From NCBI GenBank assembly GCA_032111745.1, contig JAULUH010000455.1, positions 1-28,471 of the forward strand: DNA of 28,471 bases, in the 5' to 3' direction. This document shows positions 1 to 9,200 of the stretch, one piece after another. Position 1 is the first letter of the stretch; every line of letters begins with the position of its first letter. Source of the DNA: JAULUH01 sp032111745 (GTDB taxonomy: Bacteria; Chloroflexota; Anaerolineae; JAAEKA01). Below the pieces are notes generated by a model. The model was not told where the DNA came from, searched no databases, and saw nothing but the letters and a program-made list of their open reading frames with translations. The position numbers were made by a program, and so were the translations under genes.

Positions 1-627
1 GAGATTCTTCTGCTGTGCGGGCGGAAGGAAATCCGCGGCCAGGTCGCTGGCGACGTCTTTGGTGGTCTGGAAGGCAACCTGGGCGGTCGACGGGGGGGGC
101 GGGACGGAGGGCGGGGGCACGGCGGCGGGTGGGGGAGCTTCAGGTGGGGTGGGCGCGGCAGGCGGCGCGGCGGGGGGTGCCAGGCGGGCCTGGATCTGGG
201 CGTCCAGGGACTCCAGCCCCTGGCGGGTGATGGACCGGGCCGAGCTGTCCAGGAGCCGCTGGCCAACGTTGGCGATCTTGCCGCCGATCTCGACGTCGCC
301 GCTGTAGGTCATGACGGTGCTGCTACCACCGCCGTCGACGGCCAGCTGCCAGGAGCCGGTGCCCGAGAGGAAGCCGGGCGCGCCCCGGCCATCCACGACC
401 ATGGTGCAGCTTTCGGGAGGGTTCAGGTCCTGGATCAGGATCTTGCCCTGGAATTTGCCCTGGACCGGCCCCACGCGCACGTTCATGACGCCGACGTACT
501 CGGTGTCGCTGGTGCGCTCCAGCTTCTCGCCGCCGGGCAGGGCCTGGCCCATGATGGCGGGGTCCATGATGGCGTCCCAGACGGCCTGGCGGGGGGCGGC
601 AAATGTGTAGCTGCCTTCAATGTGCAT
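1..627 (-). CDS. coxG: CoxG-family SRPBCC protein, C-terminus cut by window edge
   Basis: The reading frame starts at ATG 627 and stays open to base 1, giving 209 residues with no stop. The opening (MHIEGSYTF, then PRQAVWDAIMDP and LPGGEKLE) and the later GKILIQDLNPPESCTMVVDGRG pattern are those of the CoxG / SRPBCC (START-like) family. Members accompany Mo-CO dehydrogenases and help anchor or mature them at the membrane. The SRPBCC fold covers about residues 1-148 and ends with the helix carrying SITRQGLESLDAQI. It is followed by a Pro/Ala-rich linker (about 150-180), as in CoxG proteins that carry a C-terminal membrane tail; any such tail lies outside the window. A GAGG ribosome site sits 8 nt before the ATG. 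The gene is 45 nt downstream of the hydrolase and is the last visible gene of the cox operon. Family assignment is firm; the exact role is inferred from the family. Confidence 0.85.
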   Translation of the reverse strand, partial: MHIEGSYTFAAPRQAVWDAIMDPAIMGQALPGGEKLERTSDTEYVGVMNVRVGPVQGKFQGKILIQDLNPPESCTMVVDGRGAPGFLSGTGSWQLAVDGGGSSTVMTYSGDVEIGGKIANVGQRLLDSSARSITRQGLESLDAQIQARLAPPAAPPAAPTPPEAPPPAAVPPPSVPPPPSTAQVAFQTTKDVASDLAADFLPPAQQKNL

Positions 628-672
628 AGCTCGTACCTCAAGGGAATGGCGGGGAGGCGGTCTTCAGGCCGC

Positions 673-2022
673 TCACTCTTCCGTCTCTGGGGATGGCAGT
701 GGCGCCGCCTCAATGCACTGCCGGATGGCCTCGTATACCTGCGGATGATTGGTCAGGTGGAAGTGGTTCAGGCCACTGAAGACGCGGCCGGCGCGAAATG
801 GGATGCGGCGGGCCGGCTCGGGCGCATGTCCTGCCGCGCTCGGCGGGCGCACCAGCAGGTCACCCAACAGCAGCCCCAGCGGATGCATCGAGTCACGCGT
901 GATCGTGGCAGCGACGAAGTAGTAGCCCACGCCATCGACGAAGGGCACGTTCTGGCGATGGTCCTCGAGCAGCGCATCGGGGTCCTTGCCGTACCATTCT
1001 TCGTCCACAGTGTAGCCAAATCGGAGGTCCTTGATCCCGGCGCTACGTGCGTTCAAGACCTGAGCCGGGACCTGCGTTCCTGCCGTATCGACGGCCCCCA
1101 GCAGGTTACTCACCAGATTCACGCCTTGCTCCAGCGGAGCGCCGAGGTTTGGCGAACCCAGGCAGAAGAGGTGGCGCAGCCGCTGAACCCAAACCTCGCC
1201 AGTGGTATTTCCGTAGTGCGCCGCGCTACGCGCGACCAGGCCTCCCATGCTGTGCCCGACGAGCACGAGCTCTTCAACCCCCCCGGGATACTCGGCGACA
1301 AGCTGCGCCAGCAGCGTCGACAGCAGCCGGCCGTTTGCGGAGATGTGTTGCCCACTGTTATAGCGGACGTACAATGGGGTGAAGCCCAGGTCCGCCTGGA
1401 GCAGCGAGCCGAAGTTGACCGCCGGGTCCCCATAGAAACGCCCGGCCGAGATGCTCCACGACCACTCCGTGCTGCTTAGCCCGTGGACAAAGACGCAGAG
1501 CTTGCCGCTGGCACCGGGCAGACTTCGCTCCAGCTCCGCGCGCTCCACCGGCAAGATGCGCCCGTGGCGGCGCAGGCTCATGCCAAGGTCCAAGTCGTTC
1601 TGTCGTTCCCGCAGGTGATCGCCGTAGAGCCCATTCAGCACGCCCTCAGCGTGGTCAAACCACCATGACCGGCTGCCCTGCGCGTCGGAGCGGAGGGGCG
1701 TTGCCAGGTCAGGCCCAGCTCGGCCTGGCGTGCGATGAATCTCGCCGACGACCAACTCGGTGCCAGCATCGAGCAGTGTTTCGACACTTCGACTCACCCC
1801 ACGAATGGACTTGTAGACCCCTGCTGCTATCGTATCATGAACCGCCAGAACGGCTTGGGCCAGCACCGCGAGTTGCTCGACATCCGCGAAGGGTCGAGCC
1901 GACTTCTGCGCGACCGAAGCGTGCGTCCGTTCGACCAGATGCGTGGTTTCCTCGATAACCTCGAAGACCAGGTCCTTTGATCCCTGCCAGCGTTTCATAC
2001 GCCCCAAGACATAGCCCTCCAT
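673..2022 (-). CDS. PGAP1/lipase-like alpha/beta hydrolase within the cox operon
   Basis: This is an alpha/beta-hydrolase of about 449 residues. The oxyanion strand reads LCVFVHGLSSTEWSW, the nucleophile elbow is GHSMGGLVAR with the serine near residue 258, and a late histidine-rich stretch (GLNHFHLTNHPQVYEAI) probably supplies the catalytic His. The pattern is that of PGAP1-like esterases/lipases. The N-terminal 150 or so residues are helical and not recognised. No signal peptide is seen, so it is probably cytoplasmic. ATG 2022 is preferred because GGAG lies 7 nt before it; an in-frame ATG at 2049, just 1 nt from the coxL stop, with a GGGG 5 nt upstream, is also possible. The gene sits between coxL and coxG on the same strand, so it is probably co-transcribed. 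A lipase is not a standard cox gene, and its substrate cannot be told from the sequence. Confidence 0.8.
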   Translation of the reverse strand: MEGYVLGRMKRWQGSKDLVFEVIEETTHLVERTHASVAQKSARPFADVEQLAVLAQAVLAVHDTIAAGVYKSIRGVSRSVETLLDAGTELVVGEIHRTPGRAGPDLATPLRSDAQGSRSWWFDHAEGVLNGLYGDHLRERQNDLDLGMSLRRHGRILPVERAELERSLPGASGKLCVFVHGLSSTEWSWSISAGRFYGDPAVNFGSLLQADLGFTPLYVRYNSGQHISANGRLLSTLLAQLVAEYPGGVEELVLVGHSMGGLVARSAAHYGNTTGEVWVQRLRHLFCLGSPNLGAPLEQGVNLVSNLLGAVDTAGTQVPAQVLNARSAGIKDLRFGYTVDEEWYGKDPDALLEDHRQNVPFVDGVGYYFVAATITRDSMHPLGLLLGDLLVRPPSAAGHAPEPARRIPFRAGRVFSGLNHFHLTNHPQVYEAIRQCIEAAPLPSPETEE

Positions 2023-2050
2023 GGGCCGTCTCCGCAGTTGAGGAGCCATT

Positions 2051-4393
2051 CTATCCCCTTTCCGCCGGTCGCACCAGCTCGAACAGCCGATTGGGGCTGA
2101 GGGGAATCTCGTTCAGCTCCACGCCGTAGTCCGCCAGCGCGTCCTCGACGGCCTGGGCGAAGAGCGGGGCGACGGGGATGGCGCCGGCCTCGCCTGCGCC
2201 CTTGACGCCCAGGGGATTGAGGGGCGAGGGGGTCACGACGTGGTCCATCTCTACAGTGGGCACGGTGTCGGCGGTGGGCAGGAGGAAGTCCATGAAGGAG
2301 GCGTTAAGCAGCTGGCCGTTCCGGTCGAAGTGCAGCTGCTCGTAGAAGGCGTTGCCCAGGCCCTGGGCCACGCCGCCCTGAATCTGCCCCTCCAGGATCA
2401 TGGGATTGAGCACGGTGCCACAGTCGTGCACCACCACGTAGCGCTTGATGTCGATCATCATGGTCTCGGGGTCGACCTCGACGATCATGGCGTGGACACC
2501 GCTGGCAGTGGCCCCGCGCTCAGGGCCGAAGTAGTCGGTGGCCTCCAGGCCGGGCTCGGTGCCGGGCTTGACCGCGCCCCGCAGGGGATTGGCCCGCCTG
2601 GCCAGCTCGCCCAGGGTAATGGCCGAGGCGGGCACGCCCTTGATACGCACGGTGCCGTCCACCAGCTCCAGGTCCTCGGCGTCTACCTCCAGCTCCTCGC
2701 TGGCCTTGTTAAGGATCTTGCGGCGCACGGCGACGGCCGCGGCATTGATGGCGTTGCCGGCGACCACGGCGCCCCGGCTGGCGAAGGTGCCGGCGCCCCA
2801 GTAGAACTCCGAGGTATCGCCAGTGACCAGGCGGATGTTCTCCACGGGCACGTCCAGCTGTTCGGCCACCACCTGGGCAAAGGAGGTGAAGTGGCCCTGG
2901 CCCTGGGTGCCGATGCCGGTGGCGACGCTGATGCGGCCGCTGGCCTCGACGGTGACCCTGGCGCCCTCGTAGGGGCCGATGCCGGTGCCCTCGACGTAGG
3001 TCACCAGGCCGAGGCCGACGTGTTTGCCCGCGGCACGCAGGCGGGGCTGTTCCTCGTCCAGGAACTGGCGGTAGCCGATCATCTCCATGACCCGATCCAG
3101 GGCCGGCTCGTAGTTGCCGCTGTCGTAGACCAGGGGGGCGAAGTCCTGGAAGATGATGTCGTTGCTGTAAGGAAAGTGGTCGGGGGGGATGAAGTTGCGG
3201 CGGCGGATCTCGGCGCGGTCCAAACCCAGCTCCTTGGCGGCGGCGTCCAGCAGGCGCTCCATGACGAAGACCCCGTGCTGGCGGCCGGCACCTCGGTAGG
3301 GGGTGACGATGGGCTTGTTGGTGAAGATGGCCTTGAACTCGGTGTAGTAGTTGGCAACGTCGTACTGGCCCAGCAGCGTGCACTGGCTGTTGATGGGCAC
3401 GGTGAGGCCGTAGGGCGCATAGGCGCCGGCATCGTGGAGGAAGACGTCCTTGACGCCCAGGACCCTGCCGTCCCTGGTGAGGGCGATCTCGGCGTCGTGG
3501 ATCTGGCCGCGCTCCTGGGTGGTGGCGAAGAAGTTCTCGCGGCGGTCCTCGATCCACTTGATGGGGCGGTTGAGGCGCATGGTGGCCCAGGAGAGCAGCA
3601 CCTCCTCGGGATAGAACATCATGATCTTGGGGCCGAAGCCGCCGCCGATGAAGGGCGCGATGACCCGCACCTGGCGCTCGGAGAGCCCCAGCATGCCAGC
3701 CAGGCCGTTGCGGATGGAGATGGGGGCCTGAGTGGTATCCCACATGGTGAGCTGCTCGGACTTGGCGTCCCAGGTGGCGACGATGCCGCGGTTCTCCATA
3801 GCGGCGGCGGTGCCCCGGTCGTAAGCATAGTGGCGCTTGATGACCACGTCGGCCTCTGCCACGGCAGCGGCGTAGCTGCCCTTCTCCTGGATGACATGGG
3901 CGTTCAGGTTGTGGCCCAGCTCGTCGTGGATGACAGTGGCACCGGGCGCCAGGGCATCCTCCAGGTGGACGATGGCGGGCAGGGGTTCGTAGTCGACGGC
4001 GATCTGCTCGAGGGCGTCCTCGGCGATGTAGCGGCTCTCGGCGATCACCACGGCGATGGGCTCACCGGCGTAGCGGGCCTTGTCCTTGACCAGGGGAACC
4101 TGGGTGCGGGTATGGAAGACCAGGCGCTCGATGGGCGGGGGCTGCACCAGGAGCGGCCCCGGCTTCCAGTAGTCGCCCAGATCTGCCGCGGTGTAGACGG
4201 CGACGACACCCGGTAGCTCGCGCGCCGCGGACACGTCGACGCTGCGCACCCAGGCGTGGGCGTAGTCACTGCGCAGGAACGCGGCGTGGAGCATGCCGGG
4301 CAGGTTGACGTCGTCGGTGAAGAGGGCCTGTCCGGTGAGCAGCCGCGGGTCCTCGTTGCGTTTGATTGGTTTGCCTAGGTAGCGTGTGGTCAT
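2051..4393 (-). CDS. coxL: Molybdenum hydroxylase large subunit, form II CoxL-like
   Basis: This is a full-length (780 residues) large subunit of the xanthine oxidase family, which binds the Mo-molybdopterin-cytosine-dinucleotide cofactor and hydroxylates or oxidises the substrate. The N-terminal a/b hammerhead domain (about 15-130, RNEDPRLLTGQALFTDDV) is followed by the Mo-binding domains. The active-site loop reads PYRGAGR at residues 365-371, the form II type, rather than the AYxCSFR loop of true CO-oxidising form I enzymes. The catalytic Glu is E735 in KGAGEAG. Form II enzymes are usually labelled CO dehydrogenase, but many probably act on other substrates. The gene follows coxM and coxS in the classical M-S-L order, and its stop lies 1 nt before one possible start of the hydrolase. 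Family is certain; CO as substrate is doubtful. Confidence 0.93.
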   Translation of the reverse strand: MTTRYLGKPIKRNEDPRLLTGQALFTDDVNLPGMLHAAFLRSDYAHAWVRSVDVSAARELPGVVAVYTAADLGDYWKPGPLLVQPPPIERLVFHTRTQVPLVKDKARYAGEPIAVVIAESRYIAEDALEQIAVDYEPLPAIVHLEDALAPGATVIHDELGHNLNAHVIQEKGSYAAAVAEADVVIKRHYAYDRGTAAAMENRGIVATWDAKSEQLTMWDTTQAPISIRNGLAGMLGLSERQVRVIAPFIGGGFGPKIMMFYPEEVLLSWATMRLNRPIKWIEDRRENFFATTQERGQIHDAEIALTRDGRVLGVKDVFLHDAGAYAPYGLTVPINSQCTLLGQYDVANYYTEFKAIFTNKPIVTPYRGAGRQHGVFVMERLLDAAAKELGLDRAEIRRRNFIPPDHFPYSNDIIFQDFAPLVYDSGNYEPALDRVMEMIGYRQFLDEEQPRLRAAGKHVGLGLVTYVEGTGIGPYEGARVTVEASGRISVATGIGTQGQGHFTSFAQVVAEQLDVPVENIRLVTGDTSEFYWGAGTFASRGAVVAGNAINAAAVAVRRKILNKASEELEVDAEDLELVDGTVRIKGVPASAITLGELARRANPLRGAVKPGTEPGLEATDYFGPERGATASGVHAMIVEVDPETMMIDIKRYVVVHDCGTVLNPMILEGQIQGGVAQGLGNAFYEQLHFDRNGQLLNASFMDFLLPTADTVPTVEMDHVVTPSPLNPLGVKGAGEAGAIPVAPLFAQAVEDALADYGVELNEIPLSPNRLFELVRPAERG

Positions 4394-4436
4394 GGGCCGT
4401 TTCGGGGTGGGATGGGCTCACCAGGGAGCGGGTGGG

Positions 4437-4949
4437 CTAGCTGGCCGGGCTGCGGAGCTGCCGGGCCGCCAGCTGGACCGCCTCGACGATGCTGTGGTAG
4501 CCAGTACAGCGGCAGAGGTTGCCGGAGATGGCCTGACGGATCTCGGCTTCCGTAGGATCCGGGTTCTCAGCCAGGAAAGGCACCAGGGTCATGAGGAAGC
4601 CGGGGGTGCAGAAGCCGCACTGCAGGCCATGCTTCTCGCGAAAGGCGATCTGGAGGGGGTGCATGGCCGCGGGCGAGCTGTCGAGGGACCAATTGGGGGT
4701 GAGGCCCTCCACGGTGGTGAGCTGGTGGCCGTCGGCCTGCACGGCGAAGAGCAGGCAGGAGCGCACGGCCTGGCCATCCAGCAGGATGGTACAGGCGCCG
4801 CAGGAGCCGTGCTCGCAGCCGACGTGGGTGCCGGTCAGGTTTAGCTCGTGGCGCAGGAAATCGCTGAGCAGGAGGCGGGCCTCGACGGTGCGCTGGTAGG
4901 CAGTACCGTTGACGGTGACGGAGATAGTGTGCAGGGTATTCATAGGCAA
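4437..4949 (-). CDS. coxS: Molybdenum hydroxylase small [2Fe-2S] subunit
   Basis: This 170-residue protein carries two [2Fe-2S] clusters that pass electrons from the Mo centre of CoxL to the FAD of CoxM. The plant-ferredoxin-type cluster ligands are C45, C50, C53 and C65 (CEHGSCGACTILLDGQAVRSC minus its last residues shows the spacing). The second, helical cluster has C111, C114, C146 and C148 in the CGFC and CRC motifs. The start is probably the TTG at 4949, which directly abuts the coxM stop (TGATTG) and lies 8 nt after a GGAG. The in-frame ATG at 4943 is 14 nt from the same GGAG and is the alternative. The tight junction implies translational coupling with coxM. Confidence 0.93.
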   Translation of the reverse strand: MPMNTLHTISVTVNGTAYQRTVEARLLLSDFLRHELNLTGTHVGCEHGSCGACTILLDGQAVRSCLLFAVQADGHQLTTVEGLTPNWSLDSSPAAMHPLQIAFREKHGLQCGFCTPGFLMTLVPFLAENPDPTEAEIRQAISGNLCRCTGYHSIVEAVQLAARQLRSPAS

Positions 4950-5828
4950 TCAGCGGGCTCCGGCGCGCTCGAACGCGCGCGCCAGCGTGCGCTGGGCCAG
5001 CACCCGGGCCAGCTGCCGGCGGTAGGCGGGGGAGGCGTGGATGTCGGCCACGGGGTCGATGTCCAGGGTGGCGGCGGCCTCGGCGGCCTCGGCGATGCGC
5101 TTAGGGGTGGGGGCCTGGCCGAGGAGCCTGGCGACGGCCTGCGCGGCCAGCACGGGGCGCTCGCCGACGCTCAAGTAGACCAGGCGAGCGTGCTGGCAGA
5201 GGCCGCCAGCGTCGAGGACGGCCAGGGCGGCCGCGCCGACCATGGCGTAGTCACCGGGGCGGCGGGCCACCTCGTCAAAGGCGTAGCCGTGGCCTCTGGG
5301 CTGCGGGGGAATAGCGAGCTCCACCAGGAGCTCCTCAGGGGCCAGGTCGGTGGCGAAGAGGCCCTGGTAGAAATCGTCGGCGGCGACCCAACGCTCGCCG
5401 GCCTCGCTGCGCAGGCGGAACCTGGCGTCGAGGGTGACGGCGATGGCGGGCAGCTCGGCCGCGGGGTCGGCGTGGGCCAGGCTACCGCCGATGGTGCCCC
5501 GGTTGCGGATCTGCCGGTGGGCGATGTGGGGCATGGTCTCGTGGAGCAGCGGGGCGTGTTGGGCGACCAGGGGATCGCGCTCGACGGTGCTGTGGCGGGT
5601 CATGGCGCCGATGAGCAGGGTGCCGTCGGGGGCGAGCCTGATGTAGGCGAGCTCGGGGATGCGGTTGAGGTCGACCAGCACGCCGGGCTGGGCCAGGCGG
5701 AAGTTCATGGTAGGCACCAGGCTCTGGCCGCCGGCCAGAGGCTTGGCAGCGTAGCCGTGCTCGGCCAGGAGGCCCAGGGCCTCGTCGAGGGTAGCGGGTG
5801 CGAAATACTGGAAGGGGGCCGGCTTCAT
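4950..5828 (-). CDS. coxM: Molybdenum hydroxylase FAD-binding medium subunit
   Basis: This is a 292-residue FAD-binding subunit of the PCMH/CO-dehydrogenase-flavoprotein type, which accepts electrons from CoxS and passes them on to the acceptor. The start FQYFAPATLDEALGLL, the FAD pyrophosphate loop AGGQSLVPTMNFR (near residue 33) and the second FAD motif TIGGSLAHADPAAELPA (about 113-129) are all present, followed by the CO_deh_flav_C domain. ATG 5828 gives the family's usual N-terminus; a GGGAG lies 12 nt upstream, rather far. It is the first gene of the coxM-coxS-coxL-hydrolase-coxG operon, read from the promoter at 5921-5949. Confidence 0.93.
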   Translation of the reverse strand: MKPAPFQYFAPATLDEALGLLAEHGYAAKPLAGGQSLVPTMNFRLAQPGVLVDLNRIPELAYIRLAPDGTLLIGAMTRHSTVERDPLVAQHAPLLHETMPHIAHRQIRNRGTIGGSLAHADPAAELPAIAVTLDARFRLRSEAGERWVAADDFYQGLFATDLAPEELLVELAIPPQPRGHGYAFDEVARRPGDYAMVGAAALAVLDAGGLCQHARLVYLSVGERPVLAAQAVARLLGQAPTPKRIAEAAEAAATLDIDPVADIHASPAYRRQLARVLAQRTLARAFERAGAR

Positions 5829-5920
5829 GGGGTGTGCAACTCCCTAAGTCAGCGATGGTGGTGGGCCGTCCGTAGGCCGCCTGGGCTAGCAGAGAGGCGG
5901 GCAGGCGCTAAGGCAGGCAC

Positions 5921-5949
5921 AGTATGCCAGAAGCGGGGAGGACTGTCAA
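5921..5949 (-). promoter_or_regulatory. Sigma70-type promoter of the cox operon
   Basis: On the minus strand a TTGACA (-35, bases 5949-5944) is followed after exactly 17 nt by CATACT (-10, bases 5926-5921). The -35 is a perfect consensus match. Transcription would begin near 5913 and leave a leader of about 85 nt before coxM. This is pattern recognition only. Confidence 0.6.
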
Positions 5950-6066
5950 GCAGGGTAGCGCGGGGAGAGGGGAGGACGCGGAAAGCGCAGAGGGGGATTG
6001 TGGACCAGAGGAGCCGGGGGAGAGGGAAGCGCTCGAGGCGACGGTCGAGAAATCACGCCTGCGATT

Positions 6067-6169
6067 CGGAGTCGAGGCTTCAACCGGGTTTGCGCTGAAG
6101 GTCTGGCTAAAGCCTCGACTCCGCTTTGAGAGAGGGGCGCTGAAGGTCCAGCTACAGCCTAGACTCCGC
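6067..6169. repeat. Inverted repeat (14-bp arms) plus partly overlapping 33-bp direct repeat
   Basis: Bases 6067-6080 (CGGAGTCGAGGCTT) are perfectly inverted at 6110-6123 (AAGCCTCGACTCCG), with a 29-base loop. The right arm also belongs to a 33-base unit at 6092-6124 that recurs at 6137-6169 with 29 of 33 identities (GCGCTGAAGGTC and GACTCCGC are conserved ends). The element lies in the spacer between coxM and the secreted PKD gene. It looks like a dispersed intergenic repeat rather than a terminator, because no T-run follows the stem. The rest of the 378-bp spacer (5829-6206) holds the cox promoter and a purine-rich stretch at 5950-6060 in which I see no gene. Confidence 0.75.
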
Positions 6170-6206
6170 CGCATATTAGCTACTGGCGGATTTCCGCCGC
6201 TGGGAC

Positions 6207-9200
6207 CTAACGCGTGATGCTCTTGCTCAAGACGCTATTGGCTGGGTCAAAGGTGGAGCCGCTCTTGGCGATGTTAGTGACGGTCAGGGTGTACGTGCCA
6301 CGGCCGCCGGTGGTGGTGAAGGTGGCTACACCCAGGCTGTCCGTCGATCCGTTCTGGGTCAACTGGCTACCGTCGGGCCTGTTCCAGCGGATGGTGACTG
6401 TGGCGCTGGGGACCAGGTTTCCGTTCTCGTCCCTGACCGTGACCTTGCCGGTGACGGTGACAGAGACGAAACCTTTGGCCGACAGGGTGATGTCGGCGGA
6501 GCGCAGGCAGCTCCCTGTGCAGCCGCTACCCGGCGTGGGCGTGGCCGTTGGCGTGCTGGTCGGCCCGGGCTGCGCGGTGGGCGTCCAGGTAGGGGTCGCA
6601 GTAGGTGGCCGCGGCGTAGGGGTAGGCGTCCTGAACCCTCGGCGAGTCGGCGTAGGTGTCGGCGTGCGCGTGGGTCCAGCCGTGGGCGTGGGCGACGCTG
6701 GCACCGTCAGGGTCGGCGTAGGTGATGGCGTGGCGGTGGCCGCAGTGCCAACGCTGATGGTCACCGTGGTCGTGCCGGTGGTGTTGCGGCCATCGTACAC
6801 AGTCAGGGTCGCCAGGTAGGTACCAGGGTTATTGTAGGTGTAGTAACCCGTCGAGCCCCAGGTCTCGCTGCCGTCGTGGAAGGTCCACTTGATGTTGCCG
6901 ATGGAGCCGTCCGGATCGTAGGACTTGTCGGCGTAGAAAGTCACGTTAAGAGGTGCCGGGCCCGAGGACGGTACGGCCTCGGCGATCGCCACCGGCGGCT
7001 GGTTCGGCGCTGTGGCGTTCACCAGGATGGCCTGGGTCGTCCTGCCACCTGCGGGATCGGTCACGGTCAGATCGGCGACGAACGGCCCTGGGGCTGCATA
7101 GGTGTGGCCCGGGTTGGCCTGGGCCTCGGTGGCGCTATCGCCAAAGTCCCAGGCATAGGCCGTGATACTGCCGTCTGGATCGGTGGAGCCTGCTGAGCTG
7201 AAGCTGACTGCCAGCGGCACATCGCCAGCGCTGGGGTTGGCCGCGGCCACAGCCACCGGCAGCTGGTTGCCTCCGCCGCCCAGCAGGCTATAGCCAATGC
7301 GATAGCTGGCGAAAGGCGCCTCGTTGCGCACCAGCGCCCCGGCAATCAGCCAGGCGCCGTTCTGTGCGGCGATCGCCGGCAGGGTCTCGCCGATGGGGCT
7401 GGTGGAGAAGACGAAGCCTTGGGGATCGATGACTGTCCCGGCCGGGCTGACGCGCATGCCGAACAGGTCGCTGCGGCCGTCCAGCATGTCCAGGTCCTCG
7501 AAGCGGTTCTTCTGTTCCTCGTAGACGATCACGAAATTGGTGCCATCCCAGGCGACCTGCGGGTTGTACTGGTTGCCGCGCCAGGGCGTCAGGTTGGTGG
7601 CCGGGCTGAGGGTACCATCCGGGTAGATCAGCCGGAACAACAGGTCGGTTTCCACGCCGGAGCTGATCTCCGCGGACTGAGCCATCAGGGCCAGGTTGCC
7701 GTTGGAGGCCAGGCCGATGCGAAAGACGCCGTTGCCACCGGCCGTGGAGAAGTTATAGAGGCCGAACCCTGCCGACTTGGTCCCGTCGGGACTGACGAAG
7801 AGCGCACCGGTGTCGGCATTGCTCTCGTCATGGCTCCAGTTGCTGTGGTAGACGACCAGCCAGCGGCCGCCCAGCACGGTGATCGCCGGAGCCCGGCCGA
7901 TGTAACCACCGGCCAGCGCGAGAGGTGTCGCATCGAGCACGGTCCCGGTACTGCCGTTCACGCGGGCGCCGTAGAGGTCGATGAATTCGCACGAGTAGCC
8001 GCACTTCCGACCCAGGACCAGGAAGGTGTCGCCGATTGCGTCGAGGTCGGGCGGGCCAAAGGCCCCAGGCATGACCACGAACGGCGCCGCGTCGACCTTG
8101 TTGCCGGCGGCGTCCAGGCGCTGAGCGACCACGCCGTCGCCGCGGCCCCAGGCCAGGAGGTAGACCGAGCCGTTCCAGGCCACGGCCGGCGGGCCAAGGC
8201 TGCTGCTTAGGCTGCCCGTGTCCAGCTCCACAGGACTGGCGGTCGTTGGATTGCCGGCTGTGTCCAGGGGCTGGGCCAGGACGCGATGGCCGGTGCCGGT
8301 GCTGCTGAAATGCGCCACCATGAAGCCGCTGCCGCTGGCGGCAATGTCGGGCCTGAGCTGCAGGGGGGCGCCGATGGAGACATCGCGGTTCGGGCCGGCC
8401 GCGCTGCTGGCCGGGATGCTGGCGGTGACCACGCCCTGGTCGGAGTTGACGTAGGGGGACCAGACGAGCTGTACGCCGCCAGTGCCGTTCCCGGCGGAGA
8501 GGCCGGTTTGCGGGCCCAAAACAGCTACACCACCTGGGTCCAACACCTGGCCGGCCGTGGAGATGCGGGCCACACGCACGGTGCCGTTGGTGCCCCAGGT
8601 TACCTTCCAGTTGATGCCATCCCAGGCCGCAGCGATGGTGTCATACGATCCATTGGGGTTGTTGGCAGAGATATTGTCGCCGGCACCATCCAGCTTCTGG
8701 CCGGCGGCGCTAATGCGCGTGCCCGTGACAGCCATGCTATAGTCGGGTTGCTGCTGGTTCCAGACCAGGTAGAAGTCGGTGCCGTTGCTGGCCAGGGCAC
8801 TGGCCGAGACGGAGAGGAGCTGGGTGGAGGTGCCCAGCAGGTTCAGGTTGCCGTCGAAGCGCAGGCCGTCGGTCTCGTTGGTGCCGCTCAGGTACTGGTC
8901 GTCGTACGTGAGCAGGAAGACGCCGCCAGCATAGGCCAGCTTGATGTTCGAGCGCATGTAGTAGGTGGAGTCCACCAGGGTGCGTGTGGGCGGGTCGAGC
9001 ACGACGCCGTCGGGGGACACGCGCAGGGCCACGATGTCGCCACTGGTGGAAGTGCCCTGGACCGCGACGACCCAGTTATTGCCGTCGGAGGCCACCGACC
9101 AGTAGGAGCCGCCTGACGGCTTGGTGCCATAGAAGGCGATGGGCCGGGGATCCAGGACCTGCCCCGAGGGGCTGACCCGGACGGCGTAGAGCCCGTTGTC

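Noticed and set aside
2240..4216. 658-residue plus-strand open frame opposite coxL
   Set aside because: It mirrors a certain gene on the other strand, is dominated by Gly, Val, Ala, Asp and His, and shows no family motifs; it arises from the GC-rich codon use of coxL.
6185..6198. GGCGG/CCGCC stem after the PKD gene as terminator
   Set aside because: The stem is only 5 bp with a 4-nt loop and no T-run follows on the minus strand.
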